In this document: positions 42,278-51,416 of the stretch, piece by piece
How the letters are laid out: each line of letters begins with the position of its first letter
How positions within the stretch are numbered: position 1 is the stretch's first letter
DNA from: Aquabacterium olei
GTDB taxonomy: Bacteria > Pseudomonadota > Gammaproteobacteria > Burkholderiales > Burkholderiaceae_C
Assembly (NCBI RefSeq): GCF_003100395.1
Contig: NZ_CP029210.1
Location: forward strand, 1,116,001 to 1,180,000
DNA: 64,000 nt
Direction: 5' to 3'
Made by a program: the position numbers and the translations under genes
The notes under the pieces: model-generated
What the model was told of the DNA's origin: nothing
Seen by the model: only the letters and a program-made list of their open reading frames with translations
Database searches by the model: none

Positions 42278-44479
42278 ATGACCAAGAAGAACGACATCAA
42301 GCTCCTGCGCATCAATTACCTGCGCGGCCCCAACATCTGGACGTACCGCTCGGTGCTCGAGGTCTGGCTGGATCTGGGCGAACTGGAAGATTTCCCCTCG
42401 AACAAGCTGCCCGGCTTCAACGAACGTCTGACGGCCTGGCTGCCGGCGCTGATCGAGCACCACTGCGGGGTGGGCGAGCGCGGCGGCTTCCTGCAGCGGC
42501 TGCAGGAGGGCACCTGGTGTGGTCATGTGCTCGAGCACATCGTCATCGAGCTGCTGAACCTGGCCGGCATGGCCACGGGCTTCGGTCAGACACGTTCGAC
42601 CAGCCAGCGCGGTGTCTACCGCATGGTGTTCCGCGCCCGTGACGAGCAGGTGGCCCGGGTGGCCCTGCAGCAGGGCCATGCGCTGATCATGGCGGCCATC
42701 CACGACGAGCCCTTCGATGTGAAGGCCGCCGTCGAGCTGGTGCGCGAGCAGATCGACGATTGCTACCTCGGCCCGTCGACCGCGGCCATCGTGAACGCGG
42801 CCACCGACCGCGGCATCCCGCACATCCGGCTCAACGAGGGCAACCTGGTGCAACTGGGCTACGGTGCGGCACAGCGCCGCATCTGGACGGCCGAGACCGA
42901 CAAGACCAGCGCGATCGCCGAAGGCATCGCCGGCAACAAGGATCTGACCAAGACCCTGCTGAAGGCCTGCGGCGTGCCCGTGCCGGAAGGCGAGGTGGTC
43001 GACAGCCCCGAGGCGGCCTGGGACGCCGCGGAAGACATCGGCGTGCCGGTGGTGGTCAAGCCGCTGGACGGCAACCATGGCCGGGGCGTGTCGCTGGAGT
43101 TGACCGAGCGCGCCGACATCGAGGCCGCCTACAAGGTGGCCGAGGCCGAGGGCAGCGACGTGATCGTCGAGCGTTTCATTCCCGGGGACGAGCACCGTGT
43201 GCTGGTCGTGGGAGGCAAGCTGGTGGCCGCAGCCCGGGGGGAGAGCCTCTGGATCGTCGGCAACGGCCGCGACAAGGTCACCAAGCTGATCGACGACCAG
43301 CTCAACAGCGACCCGCGCCGCGGCGAGGCCGAGGAGTTCCCGCTCGAGACCATCGTGCTGGAGCGCGAACCCACCATGCGTCTTCTGCTGGAGCGTCAGG
43401 GGCTGAACGGTGAATCGGTGCCCGCAGAAGGGCACCGCGTGCTGGTGCAGCGCAACGGCAACGTGGCCATCGACTGCACCGACGACGTGCACCCCGATGT
43501 GGCCTACCAGTGCGGCCTGGCCGCGCGCGCCGTGGGCCTGGACATTGCCGGCATCGACCTGGTGGTGCAGGACATCTCGAAGCCGCTGGCGCCGCAGCGT
43601 GGCGCCATCGTGGAGGTGAACGCCGGCCCCGGCCTGCTGATGCACCTCAAGCCGGCCGAAGGCCTGCCGCGCCCGGTGGGCAAGGCGATTGCCGACCACC
43701 TGTTCGACGAGACGGAAACCGGCCGCGTGCCCATCGTCGGCGTGGCCGGCTCGGTGGGCACCAGCCACATTGCTCGCCTGATCGCGTGGCTGCTGCACCT
43801 GGGTGGGCGCCATGTGGGTCTGGCGTGTCGCGACGGCCTCTTTCTGGGTACCCGCCGCGTGGAGGGCAAGGACCGCGCTAACTTTGCAGCCGGTCAACGC
43901 CTGCTGATGAACCGCGAAGTCAACGCCGTGGTGCTGGAAAACGGCGCCGCCAGCATCCTGAACGACGGCCTGGCCTACGACCGCTGCACGGTGGGCGTGG
44001 TGACAGACCTGTTGGGTGCCGAGCCGCCCGTGGCACCGGCCCTGGCGGAGCACGACATCCGCGAGCCCGAACAGATGTTCAAGGTGCTGCGCACGCAGAT
44101 CGACGTGGTGCTGTCCGAGGGCGTCGGCGTGTTGAACGCGGCCCACCCGCAGCTGGTCGAGATGGCCGAGTTGTGCGATGGCGAAGTCATCCTCTACGAC
44201 GTGGACCATGCCAGCCCGGTGCTGGCCGCGCACCGCGCCAAGGGGGGCCGCACGGTGGCCGTCGAGGGCCACCATCTGGTGCTCGCTCACAATGGCCAGA
44301 TGGCCGTGCGTTGTGCCGACCTGGACAGCGCAGCGGCCCGCCGCTTGGTGGCCGCGGGTGAGTCGGGTGTCGGCGTGAGCTGGCTGCTGGCTGCCGTGTC
44401 GGCCGCCTGGGCTCTGGGTATTTCGCCCGAACTGATCAGCGCCGGGATCGAGACCTTCGACCCGACCCCCAAACAATAA
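42278..44479 (+). CDS. CphA-like protein (CphA') with degenerate Mur-ligase P-loop
   Basis: This 733-residue protein shares the CphA plan: N-terminal domain (LRINYLRGPNIWTYRSVLEVWLDLG), ATP-grasp domain (NKDLTKTLLKACGVPVPEG, VVVKPLDGNHGRGVSL, VEVNAGPGLLMHLKP) and a truncated Mur-ligase-like domain. The Mur P-loop reads GVAGSVGTSH (about 488-497) in place of GTNGKTTTAR, losing the Lys. The C-terminal third is shorter than in CphA (733 against 858 residues). It therefore probably keeps one ATP-dependent ligase activity only, as in CphA2, or serves a structural role. It is 36 bases upstream of cphA. Confidence 0.88.
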   Translation: MTKKNDIKLLRINYLRGPNIWTYRSVLEVWLDLGELEDFPSNKLPGFNERLTAWLPALIEHHCGVGERGGFLQRLQEGTWCGHVLEHIVIELLNLAGMATGFGQTRSTSQRGVYRMVFRARDEQVARVALQQGHALIMAAIHDEPFDVKAAVELVREQIDDCYLGPSTAAIVNAATDRGIPHIRLNEGNLVQLGYGAAQRRIWTAETDKTSAIAEGIAGNKDLTKTLLKACGVPVPEGEVVDSPEAAWDAAEDIGVPVVVKPLDGNHGRGVSLELTERADIEAAYKVAEAEGSDVIVERFIPGDEHRVLVVGGKLVAAARGESLWIVGNGRDKVTKLIDDQLNSDPRRGEAEEFPLETIVLEREPTMRLLLERQGLNGESVPAEGHRVLVQRNGNVAIDCTDDVHPDVAYQCGLAARAVGLDIAGIDLVVQDISKPLAPQRGAIVEVNAGPGLLMHLKPAEGLPRPVGKAIADHLFDETETGRVPIVGVAGSVGTSHIARLIAWLLHLGGRHVGLACRDGLFLGTRRVEGKDRANFAAGQRLLMNREVNAVVLENGAASILNDGLAYDRCTVGVVTDLLGAEPPVAPALAEHDIREPEQMFKVLRTQIDVVLSEGVGVLNAAHPQLVEMAELCDGEVILYDVDHASPVLAAHRAKGGRTVAVEGHHLVLAHNGQMAVRCADLDSAAARRLVAAGESGVGVSWLLAAVSAAWALGISPELISAGIETFDPTPKQ

Positions 44480-44515
44480 AAAAACGCAGGCCTTCGCGCT
44501 AACGAGAGACCCCTC

Positions 44516-47092
44516 ATGGACGTGTCCCGCATCCGGGCCCTGCGTGGCCCCAACCTCTGGAGTCGTCATACCGCCATCGAGGCGGTGGTGGCGTGTGAAC
44601 CCGCAGAGCGCAACATCGATCAACTCCAGGGCTTTGAAGCCCGGCTGCGCAAGCGCTTCCCGAGCATGGGTCCGCTGCGTCCGGACGGCCGTCCTGGCCA
44701 CATCGGCCTGGCTCATGTGCTCGAGACCGTGGCCCTGGCCCTTCAGGCCCAGGCCGGCTGTCCCGTCACCTTCAGCCGCACGGCCGAGACGGTGGAAGAA
44801 GGCATCTACCAGGTGATCGTCGAGTACAGCGAAGAGGTCGTGGGCAAGAAGGCCTTCGACCATGCGATCGGGCTGGTCGATGCGGCGCTGAAGGACGGCA
44901 CGTTCGACGTGGACGCGGCGCTCGCCGAACTGCGCGAGCTGGATGAAGACGTGCGCCTCGGCCCCAGCACCGGCTCCATCGTCGATGCGGCCGTGGCCCG
45001 TGGCATCCCCTATCGCCGCCTGACCCAGGGCAGTCTGGTGCAGTTCGGCTGGGGCAGCAAGCAACGCCGCATCTGGGCGGCCGAGGTCGACAACACGAGC
45101 GCCGTCTCCGAGTCGATTGCGCAGGACAAGGACCTGACCAAGCGCCTGCTGGCCGCGGCCGGTGTGCCGGTGCCCACGGGGCGTCCGGTGGTCGACTTTG
45201 AAGATGCGTGCAAGGTGGCCGAAGAGATCGGCTGGCCGGTGGTGGTCAAGCCGCGCGACGGCAACCAGGGCAAGGGCGTGACGGTCAACATCGTCAGCAC
45301 CGCGCACCTGGAGATCGCGTACAAGGTGGCCGCCGAATACGGCGAGGTCATGGTCGAGAGCTACCTGCCGGGCAACGACTTCCGCCTGCTGGTGGTGGGC
45401 GATCGCCTGGTGGCTGCGGCCCGCCGTGATCCGCCCCATGTGATTGGCGACGGCGTGCACACCGTGCGCGAGCTGGTGGCCAAGGTCAACGAAGACCCGC
45501 GCCGGGGTGATGGCCATGCCACCTCGCTGACCAAGATCCGCATCGACGAGATCGCCATTGCCCGCCTGCAGGTGCAGGGGCTGAGCCCCGACGATGTGCC
45601 GGAGCAGGGCCGTCGCGTCATCATGCGCAACAACGCCAACCTGTCGACCGGTGGCACCGCCACCGACGTGACGGACGACGTGCACCCCGAAGTGGCCGCC
45701 CGCGCCATTGCAGCGGCGCAGTGCATCGGGCTGGAGATCTGCGGCGTGGACGTGCTGGCCGAGAGCGTGCACCGGCCGCTGGAAGCCCAGAACGGCGGCA
45801 TCGTGGAAGTGAACGCCGCACCGGGCCTGCGCATGCACCTGTCGCCGTCGTACGGCAAGGGCCGCAACGTGGGCGAGGCCGTGGTGGCCAACCTCTACAA
45901 GTCGGGTGACGATGGCCGCATTCCCATCGTGGCCGTGACGGGCACCAACGGCAAGACCACGACGGCACGCCTGACCGCTCACCTGCTGGCCACCAGCGGG
46001 CTGCGCGTGGGCATGACGAACACCGACGGTGTGTACGTGAATGGCCGTCAGATCGACAGCGGCGACTGCTCGGGCCCCAAGAGCGCGCGCAACGTGCTGA
46101 TGCACCCTGACGTGGACGCGGCGGTGTTCGAGACGGCGCGTGGCGGCATCCTGCGCGAGGGCCTGGGCTTCGACCGCTGCGGCACGGCCGTGGTCACCAA
46201 CATCGGTGCGGGCGACCACCTGGGCCTGAACTACATCACCACGGTGGAAGACCTGGCGGTGCTCAAGCGCGTCATCGTGATGAACGTGGCGCCCGAGGGT
46301 TATGCGGTCCTCAATGCCGCCGACCCCATCGTGGTGGCCATGGCGCCCAAGTGCCCGGGCGGCATCATCTATTTCGCGCTCGACCCGCACAATCCCGTTC
46401 TGGCTGCGCACCGCGCGCAGGGCAAGCGCACAGTGTTCGTCGACGGGGGGGCGCTGGTGGCCTCGGAAGGCAGCTGGCGCGAGACCCTGCCGCTGCGCGA
46501 CATCCCGCTGACCCGCAACGGCACCATCGGCTTCCAGATCGAGAACGTGATGGCCTCGGTGGGCGCGGCCTGGAGCGCTGGCCTGGACTGGGAAGTGATC
46601 CGTGCCGGTCTGGCCAGCTTCGTGAACGACTCGGACAACGCGCCGGGCCGCTTCAATGTGATGGACTACCGTGGCGCCACCGTGATCGCCGACTACGGCC
46701 ACAACCCGGACGCCATGAAGGCGCTGGTGGACGCCGTCAATGCGATGCCGGCCAAGCGGCGCTCGGTCGTCATCAGTGGCGCGGGTGACCGCCGTGACGA
46801 GGACATTCGGGATCAGACGGCCATCCTGGGCGGGGCCTTCGATGACTTCATCCTGTTCCAGGATGCCTGCCAGCGCGGCCGTGAAGACGGCGAGGTGCTG
46901 GCGCTCTTGCGTGCCGGCCTGAGCCAGGCGGCGCGGGCACAACACGTCGAAGAGATCCGGGGTGAGTTCCTGGCCATCGACACGGCGCTGGCCCGCCTGC
47001 AACCGGGCGACCTGTGCCTGGTGCTGGTCGACCAGGTGGAAGAAGCCCTGGCGCACCTGGCGAAGCGCTGCGCCGAGTCGCCCGCCGGGTGA
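44516..47092 (+). CDS. cphA: Cyanophycin synthetase
   Basis: CphA polymerises L-aspartate and L-arginine into cyanophycin, an insoluble nitrogen store. The 858-residue protein is full length: N-terminal domain (IRALRGPNLWSRHTAIEAVV), ATP-grasp domain (NKDLT-like KDLTKRLLAAAGVPVPTG, VVVKPRDGNQGKGVTVN, VEVNAAPGLRMHL) and a Mur-ligase domain with intact P-loop GTNGKTTTAR (about 476-485), DYGHNPDAMKAL and SGAGDRRDEDIRDQ. Both ATP sites appear functional. No cyanophycinase or isoaspartyl dipeptidase is in the window. modB begins 19 bases after its stop. Confidence 0.96.
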   Translation: MDVSRIRALRGPNLWSRHTAIEAVVACEPAERNIDQLQGFEARLRKRFPSMGPLRPDGRPGHIGLAHVLETVALALQAQAGCPVTFSRTAETVEEGIYQVIVEYSEEVVGKKAFDHAIGLVDAALKDGTFDVDAALAELRELDEDVRLGPSTGSIVDAAVARGIPYRRLTQGSLVQFGWGSKQRRIWAAEVDNTSAVSESIAQDKDLTKRLLAAAGVPVPTGRPVVDFEDACKVAEEIGWPVVVKPRDGNQGKGVTVNIVSTAHLEIAYKVAAEYGEVMVESYLPGNDFRLLVVGDRLVAAARRDPPHVIGDGVHTVRELVAKVNEDPRRGDGHATSLTKIRIDEIAIARLQVQGLSPDDVPEQGRRVIMRNNANLSTGGTATDVTDDVHPEVAARAIAAAQCIGLEICGVDVLAESVHRPLEAQNGGIVEVNAAPGLRMHLSPSYGKGRNVGEAVVANLYKSGDDGRIPIVAVTGTNGKTTTARLTAHLLATSGLRVGMTNTDGVYVNGRQIDSGDCSGPKSARNVLMHPDVDAAVFETARGGILREGLGFDRCGTAVVTNIGAGDHLGLNYITTVEDLAVLKRVIVMNVAPEGYAVLNAADPIVVAMAPKCPGGIIYFALDPHNPVLAAHRAQGKRTVFVDGGALVASEGSWRETLPLRDIPLTRNGTIGFQIENVMASVGAAWSAGLDWEVIRAGLASFVNDSDNAPGRFNVMDYRGATVIADYGHNPDAMKALVDAVNAMPAKRRSVVISGAGDRRDEDIRDQTAILGGAFDDFILFQDACQRGREDGEVLALLRAGLSQAARAQHVEEIRGEFLAIDTALARLQPGDLCLVLVDQVEEALAHLAKRCAESPAG

Positions 47093-47111
47093 TGGCCACG
47101 CCCGCGTCGGC

Positions 47112-47810
47112 ATGAGCGTGCTGTCGCACGACGACGTTCAGGCGCTGGTGCTGACGGCCGAGCTGGCCGGCCTCACCACGCTGGTGCTGCTCGTCATCGG
47201 CACGCCGATCGCCTGGTGGCTGGCGCACACGCGTTCGCTGCTCAAGGGGCCCGTGGCTGCGGTGGTGGCGCTGCCGCTGGTGCTGCCACCCACGGTGCTC
47301 GGCTTCTACCTGCTGTTGCTGCTGGGCCCCAATGGCCCGGTGGGGCAGGCGATGCAGGCCATGGGCTGGGCGCTACTGCCCTTCACCTTCCCGGGGCTGG
47401 TGGTGGCCTCGGTGCTGCACTCGCTGCCCTTCGTGGTGCAGCCCCTGCATCAGGCGTTCGAGGCCATGGGCCGGCGCCCGCTGGAAGTGGCCGCCACGCT
47501 GCGCGCCGGGCCGTGGGATCGCTTCCTGAGCGTGGCGTTGCCGCTGGCGCGCCCCGGCTTCCTCACGGCCGCGGTGCTGGGCTTTGCGCACACGGTGGGC
47601 GAGTTCGGCGTTGTGCTGATGATCGGCGGCAACATTCCCGGCGCCACGCGCGTGCTGTCGATCGCGCTGTACGGCCATGTCGAAGCCAACGCGTTGCAGC
47701 AGGCCCATGTGCTGGCAGGCGGCATGGTGCTGTTCGGCTTTGCCGTGATGTGGCTGCTTTACCTGGTGTCCGGGCGCAGCCTGCTGGGCGGAGGGGCTCG
47801 CCGTGCGTGA
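47112..47810 (+). CDS. modB: Molybdate ABC transporter permease ModB
   Basis: ModB is the inner-membrane channel of the molybdate transporter. The 232-residue protein has five to six helices and the EAA loop FEAMGRRPLEVAATLRAGPWDRFLSVALPLARPG, with LPLVLPPTVLGFYLLLLLGP and FAHTVGEFGVVLMIGGNIPG as the characteristic ModB blocks. ATG 47112 gives the family N-terminus. modA, normally upstream, is missing here; cphA is upstream instead. The stop overlaps the GTG start of modC by eight bases. Confidence 0.92.
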   Translation: MSVLSHDDVQALVLTAELAGLTTLVLLVIGTPIAWWLAHTRSLLKGPVAAVVALPLVLPPTVLGFYLLLLLGPNGPVGQAMQAMGWALLPFTFPGLVVASVLHSLPFVVQPLHQAFEAMGRRPLEVAATLRAGPWDRFLSVALPLARPGFLTAAVLGFAHTVGEFGVVLMIGGNIPGATRVLSIALYGHVEANALQQAHVLAGGMVLFGFAVMWLLYLVSGRSLLGGGARRA

Positions 47811-48900
47811 CGATGGGCCGGATGCCGACCGCACGCTGCAGGCGGATCTGCGTGTGGCCTTTCCCGGGTTCGACCTCGACGTGCGTCTGCGCCTGCCGGC
47901 GCAGGGCGTGAGCGTGCTGTTCGGCCCCTCGGGCTGCGGCAAGACGACGGTGTTGCGCGCCCTGGCCGGCCTGGAGCGGGCCGAGGGCCGCGTGGTGTTC
48001 GCAGGGGAGGTCTGGCAGGATGGTCGCACCGTGGTGCCCACGCACCGGCGGGCCATCGGCTACGTCTTCCAGGAGGCGAGCCTGTTCCCGCATCTCAGCG
48101 TGCAGGGCAACCTCGACTACGGCCGCAAGCGTGTGCCGGCCGCCCTGCAGCGCATCACGCTGGATGAGGCCGTGGCGCTGCTCGGCATCGGTCACCTGAT
48201 GGCGCGCCGGCCGGCGGCGCTGTCGGGCGGCGAGCGCCAGCGTGTGGCCATTGCGCGGGCCCTGCTGACCAGCCCCCGCCTGCTGCTGATGGACGAGCCG
48301 CTGTCGGCGCTGGACGCCCCGCGCAAGTCCGAGATCCTCCCTTACCTTGAACGCCTCAACCGCGAGGCCCGCATCCCCATGGTCTACGTGACCCATGCCC
48401 TGGACGAGGCGGCCCGGCTGGCCGATCACCTGGTGCTGATGCAGGCCGGCCGCGTGGTCGCCGAAGGCCCGGCCATCGACACCCTGTCGCGGCTGGATCT
48501 GTCGGTGAGCCAGTTGGACGAGGCGGCGGCGGTGCTGGAAGCCAAAGTGGTGGCGCATGCGCCCGATTTTGGGCAGAGCCAGCTTCGGGTGGGCGGACAT
48601 CCCTTGTGGGTAGGCCTGTGCGTGCAGGCCCCGGGCGAGCGGGTGCGCGTGCGGGTGCTGGCGCGGGATGTGAGCGTGGCGCTCAGCCGTGCGCCCGACA
48701 GCAGCATTGTCAACATCCTGCCGGCGCGCATCGTGTCGCTGCGGGAGGGCGGGCCGGACACCGTCACGCTGCGCCTGGCGCTTGAAGGCGGCACGGCCCA
48801 TCTGCTGGCGCGGATCACGCGGCGTTCCTGCGTGCACCTGGGCTTGCAGGAGGGCACACCCGTGTTTGCGCAGGTCAAGGGCGCGGCGTTGATGGCGTAG
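47803..48900 (+). CDS. modC: Molybdate ABC transporter ATP-binding protein ModC
   Basis: This 365-residue ModC has an N-terminal ATPase domain (Walker A FGPSGCGKTTVLRALAGLE, signature [16 protein letters not shown], Walker B LLLMDEPLSALD, YVTHALDEAARLADHLVLM). A C-terminal molybdate-binding MOP/TOBE domain (SIVNILPARIVSLREGG...VTLRLALEGGTAHLLARIT) follows. The GTG start inside modB implies coupling. The last 26 bases overlap the end of the convergent TetR gene. Confidence 0.93.
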   Translation: MRDDGPDADRTLQADLRVAFPGFDLDVRLRLPAQGVSVLFGPSGCGKTTVLRALAGLERAEGRVVFAGEVWQDGRTVVPTHRRAIGYVFQEASLFPHLSVQGNLDYGRKRVPAALQRITLDEAVALLGIGHLMARRPAALSGGERQRVAIARALLTSPRLLLMDEPLSALDAPRKSEILPYLERLNREARIPMVYVTHALDEAARLADHLVLMQAGRVVAEGPAIDTLSRLDLSVSQLDEAAAVLEAKVVAHAPDFGQSQLRVGGHPLWVGLCVQAPGERVRVRVLARDVSVALSRAPDSSIVNILPARIVSLREGGPDTVTLRLALEGGTAHLLARITRRSCVHLGLQEGTPVFAQVKGAALMA

Positions 48901-49528
48901 CCCGCGTCATGGCGTCCACGATGAGGTCGAGGCTTCGTCGCAGCACCGCAGCCTGATCGGAGGACGCCACGTTCCATTGCGGTAACTGCCCGTCCACCGC
49001 CATGCGGGCCAGGCCATAGGCGCTGCCGCGCAAGGCCAGCGCCAGTTCGGCGGCCTGCTGCGAGGCCGGCAGGGCGCCTTCCCGCTGTGCCTGTTCGACC
49101 AACTGCACCGTGAGTTCACGCACCACGGCGAAGTGCCCGGCCAGGCTGGGCGAGGCTGCGAAATCGAACAGGGCGCGGTTGGACACCAGGCGGAATTGCG
49201 TGGGGTGCCCGGTGGCCCAGGCCAGGAAGCTGTGACCCAGGGCTTTCAGCCGGTCGGCGGCCGTGCCGCTGCAGGCGTGCTGGTCACGCTCCACCATCAG
49301 GCGCAACTGGCGGGTGGCCTCCTCGGCGATGGCCGTCATCAGCGCGCGCTTGTCCGCAAAGTGCCGGAAAGGCGCGCCCGAGGACACGCCCACCCGTTTG
49401 GCCACCTCGCGCAGGCTGACCTGCTCGATGCCGGTTTCCTCTGCCAGTGCGAGCGTCGCTTCGATCAGCGCCTGGCGCAGGTTGCCGTGGTGATACGGAC
49501 GCGGCGGGACGGTGTGAGCGCGAGGCAT
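48875..49528 (-). CDS. TetR-family transcriptional regulator
   Basis: This 217-residue regulator has an N-terminal HTH (HGNLRQALIEATLALAEETGIEQVSLREVAKRVGVSSGAPFRHFADKRALMTAI) and an all-helical ligand domain ending LDLIVDAMTRA. The C-terminal region with FRLVSNRALFDF resembles the WHG/TetR_C_33-like set. The ATG at 49528 is preferred to an upstream in-frame codon that adds a Cys-rich, unlikely stretch. It is divergent from the ferric-reductase-like gene, its most likely target. Confidence 0.88.
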   Translation of the reverse strand: MPRAHTVPPRPYHHGNLRQALIEATLALAEETGIEQVSLREVAKRVGVSSGAPFRHFADKRALMTAIAEEATRQLRLMVERDQHACSGTAADRLKALGHSFLAWATGHPTQFRLVSNRALFDFAASPSLAGHFAVVRELTVQLVEQAQREGALPASQQAAELALALRGSAYGLARMAVDGQLPQWNVASSDQAAVLRRSLDLIVDAMTRATPSTPRP

Positions 49529-49645
49529 GGTGGGGCAAAGGCAATGTAAGCACTGCGCATTTTGGCTGGCCTGCATGAAGACGTCTGCCTAGCATCGCCC
49601 CTCATGTCCGGTTGACGGATCTCGTGTCCACCCAGGAGCCCTGCC

Positions 49646-50272
49646 ATGTCCCCTTCTGCCTTGCCCGCCGTACCCCTTGCCCGCTTCGGTCCCTGGTGGC
49701 CCGGCGTTGCGGTTCTGGTCCTGATGTGCATGGTGCTGCTGGGCAGCGGGATCACCGTCGACAACGTCCGTTCGGCCATCCGTGCCACCGCGCGCCTGTC
49801 GCTGGTGTGCTTCTGTCTGGCGTATGGGGCCAGTGCGCTCTGGCAAGTCCGACCGACGCGGCTCTCGGCCTGGATTCGACGGCATCGTCGTCAATGGGGG
49901 TTGCTGTTCGTGGCCTCGCACACGGTGCACCTCGTGTTCATCGGGATGCTGCGCCTGCTGGATCCAGCCCTGTTTGCCAGCCTGGTTCCGGCCGCCACCC
50001 TGGTCACCGGCACGTTGGCTTATGCCGTGCTGTGGGCGATGGGCCTGACCTCCAGCGATCGGGTGGCCGCACGCATGGGGGCCCCCGCGTGGCGACGTCT
50101 GCACACCTGGGGCGGCCACTACCTGTGGCTCAGCTTTGCCGTGGCTTATGGCAAACGGGTGCCGCTCGATGCGGTCTATGCCCTGCCGTTCGCGCTCTTG
50201 CTGGTGGTGCTGGGCTTGCGCCTGGGGTGTGCGCTCAGGCGCCCTTCGTCATCAGTTCCTTCACGGCCTTGA
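49646..50272 (+). CDS. Ferric reductase-like transmembrane protein
   Basis: This 208-residue membrane protein has six hydrophobic helices and the His pattern of the ferric reductase/MsrQ-type domain: VASHTVHLVFIGML and the later RRLHTWGGHYLWLSFAVAYGKRV. These could bind one or two hemes. It lacks flavin or NADPH domains, so it needs partners. No methionine sulfoxide reductase MsrP gene is nearby, so a MsrQ call is not supported. Its 3' end overlaps the next gene (convergent) by 38 bases. Confidence 0.72.
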   Translation: MSPSALPAVPLARFGPWWPGVAVLVLMCMVLLGSGITVDNVRSAIRATARLSLVCFCLAYGASALWQVRPTRLSAWIRRHRRQWGLLFVASHTVHLVFIGMLRLLDPALFASLVPAATLVTGTLAYAVLWAMGLTSSDRVAARMGAPAWRRLHTWGGHYLWLSFAVAYGKRVPLDAVYALPFALLLVVLGLRLGCALRRPSSSVPSRP

Positions 50273-51416
50273 TGATGGCGCCACCGATCTGCTGCACTTC
50301 GATCGGATCGGCCGGCTTCATGTCCTTCAGGTCGCTCTCGATCTCCTCCCGCTTGCTGCGCGACAGCGAGGCGACGATCTTCTGCTTGACCGCTTCTTCG
50401 CTGATCGATGAGAGCAGCTTGGCCAGCTGGAAGGTGTCGACCTTCGACACCACGGCAAAGACGGTCTTCTGATCGGCGAACTCGATGTCGAGGATGTCGG
50501 TGAACTCGTCCGGCGTCTTGATCTTGCGCTCGGCAAAGAAGCGGCGGCCCTTCTCGTCGAGCAGCCGCATGATCTCGGTCTTGCGGAAGGTAAAGACATC
50601 GTCGGAGAAGTCGCCGCCCGCGAGCTTGCGCAGCAGCACCGGGCGTTCCACATCGACCATCGCGGCAAACTCGTCCACGCTGATGTACTCGTAGCTCAGC
50701 TTGTCGGCGTCGTTCGCGGTGCTGTCCGTCACCTTGCGCGCCTGGCTGACGATGTCACGCGGGGAGAACAGCACCCGCTTGCCCGTGCCCTTTTCGTCTT
50801 CGATGCGGATGAGGTGGAGGTTCAGCAGCTTGGCCAGGCAGGTGCGGATGTGCTTGTCCGAGTGGGCAAACATGATGCGCGCATTCATCACGACGTCCTG
50901 CAGCAACGGGCTGGCGAGCGCCTGCTTGCCGGCGGCCTCTGCCTTCACGACCGCCTGCTTGCCGACGTCTGCGATGCCCAGCAGGTAGAGCAGTTGCGCA
51001 TAGATCAGGATGTCGGGCTGGTAGTTGACGCGTGTGGCGATCAGCTCGTGCGCGGCCGAGAGGCGGTCGGACAGGGTGTGCAGCACGCTGCGGGCCAGCT
51101 CGGGGGTGGCCTGCACATGGGGCTCGACCGACTGGTTGTCGACCAGATAAAGCTCGCAGTAGGTGCGTGCGGCGGCGTTGTTGATGCGCCGCCCCTTGGG
51201 AAGGTGCGGTGTCAGGCCGAAGCACTGACCCCGGCTCAGCGTCTCGACGACCACGCGCTTTTCCTCGCGCACCATGTAGATGTCGACCTCGCCCTCCTTG
51301 ATCACGTACATGTGCGTGCCGGGCATGCCCTCGGTGTAGAGCACGTCGCCGGCAAAGGCGCGCATCTGGGAGAAGTTGCCTTTCTCGGCAAACCGGAGGA
51401 GGGAGCTGGTGTGCAT
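50235..51416 (-). CDS. Cyclic-nucleotide-binding-like domain fused to FliG C-terminal-like domain
   Basis: This 393-residue protein has an uncommon layout. Residues about 10-110 form a Crp-type cyclic-nucleotide-binding barrel (FAGDVLYTEGMPGTHMYVIKEGEVDIYM), but the phosphate-binding cassette reads RGQCFGLTPHL...RINNAAART and departs from the GExxG...R-T/S-A consensus. Residues about 170-235 look like a winged helix (HIRTCLAKLLNLHLIRIEDEKGTGKRVLF). Residues about 312-390 resemble the FliG torque-ring C domain (DTFQLAKLLSSISEEAVKQKIVASLSRSKREEIESDL). No flagellar genes are nearby. ATG 51416 is used; a start 21 codons upstream is possible. Function unknown. Confidence 0.75.
   Translation of the reverse strand: MHTSSLLRFAEKGNFSQMRAFAGDVLYTEGMPGTHMYVIKEGEVDIYMVREEKRVVVETLSRGQCFGLTPHLPKGRRINNAAARTYCELYLVDNQSVEPHVQATPELARSVLHTLSDRLSAAHELIATRVNYQPDILIYAQLLYLLGIADVGKQAVVKAEAAGKQALASPLLQDVVMNARIMFAHSDKHIRTCLAKLLNLHLIRIEDEKGTGKRVLFSPRDIVSQARKVTDSTANDADKLSYEYISVDEFAAMVDVERPVLLRKLAGGDFSDDVFTFRKTEIMRLLDEKGRRFFAERKIKTPDEFTDILDIEFADQKTVFAVVSKVDTFQLAKLLSSISEEAVKQKIVASLSRSKREEIESDLKDMKPADPIEVQQIGGAIIKAVKELMTKGA

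Noticed and set aside
42116..47113. A 1665-codon open frame on the minus strand opposite the cyanophycin synthetases
   Set aside because: It is antisense to two well-supported genes, has a composition of Ala/Gly/His/Arg typical of a high-GC shadow frame, and shows no recognisable domain.
49646..50272. MsrQ (heme partner of methionine sulfoxide reductase MsrP)
   Set aside because: The ferric-reductase fold fits, but no msrP is adjacent and the sequence does not single out MsrQ, so only the broad family is given.
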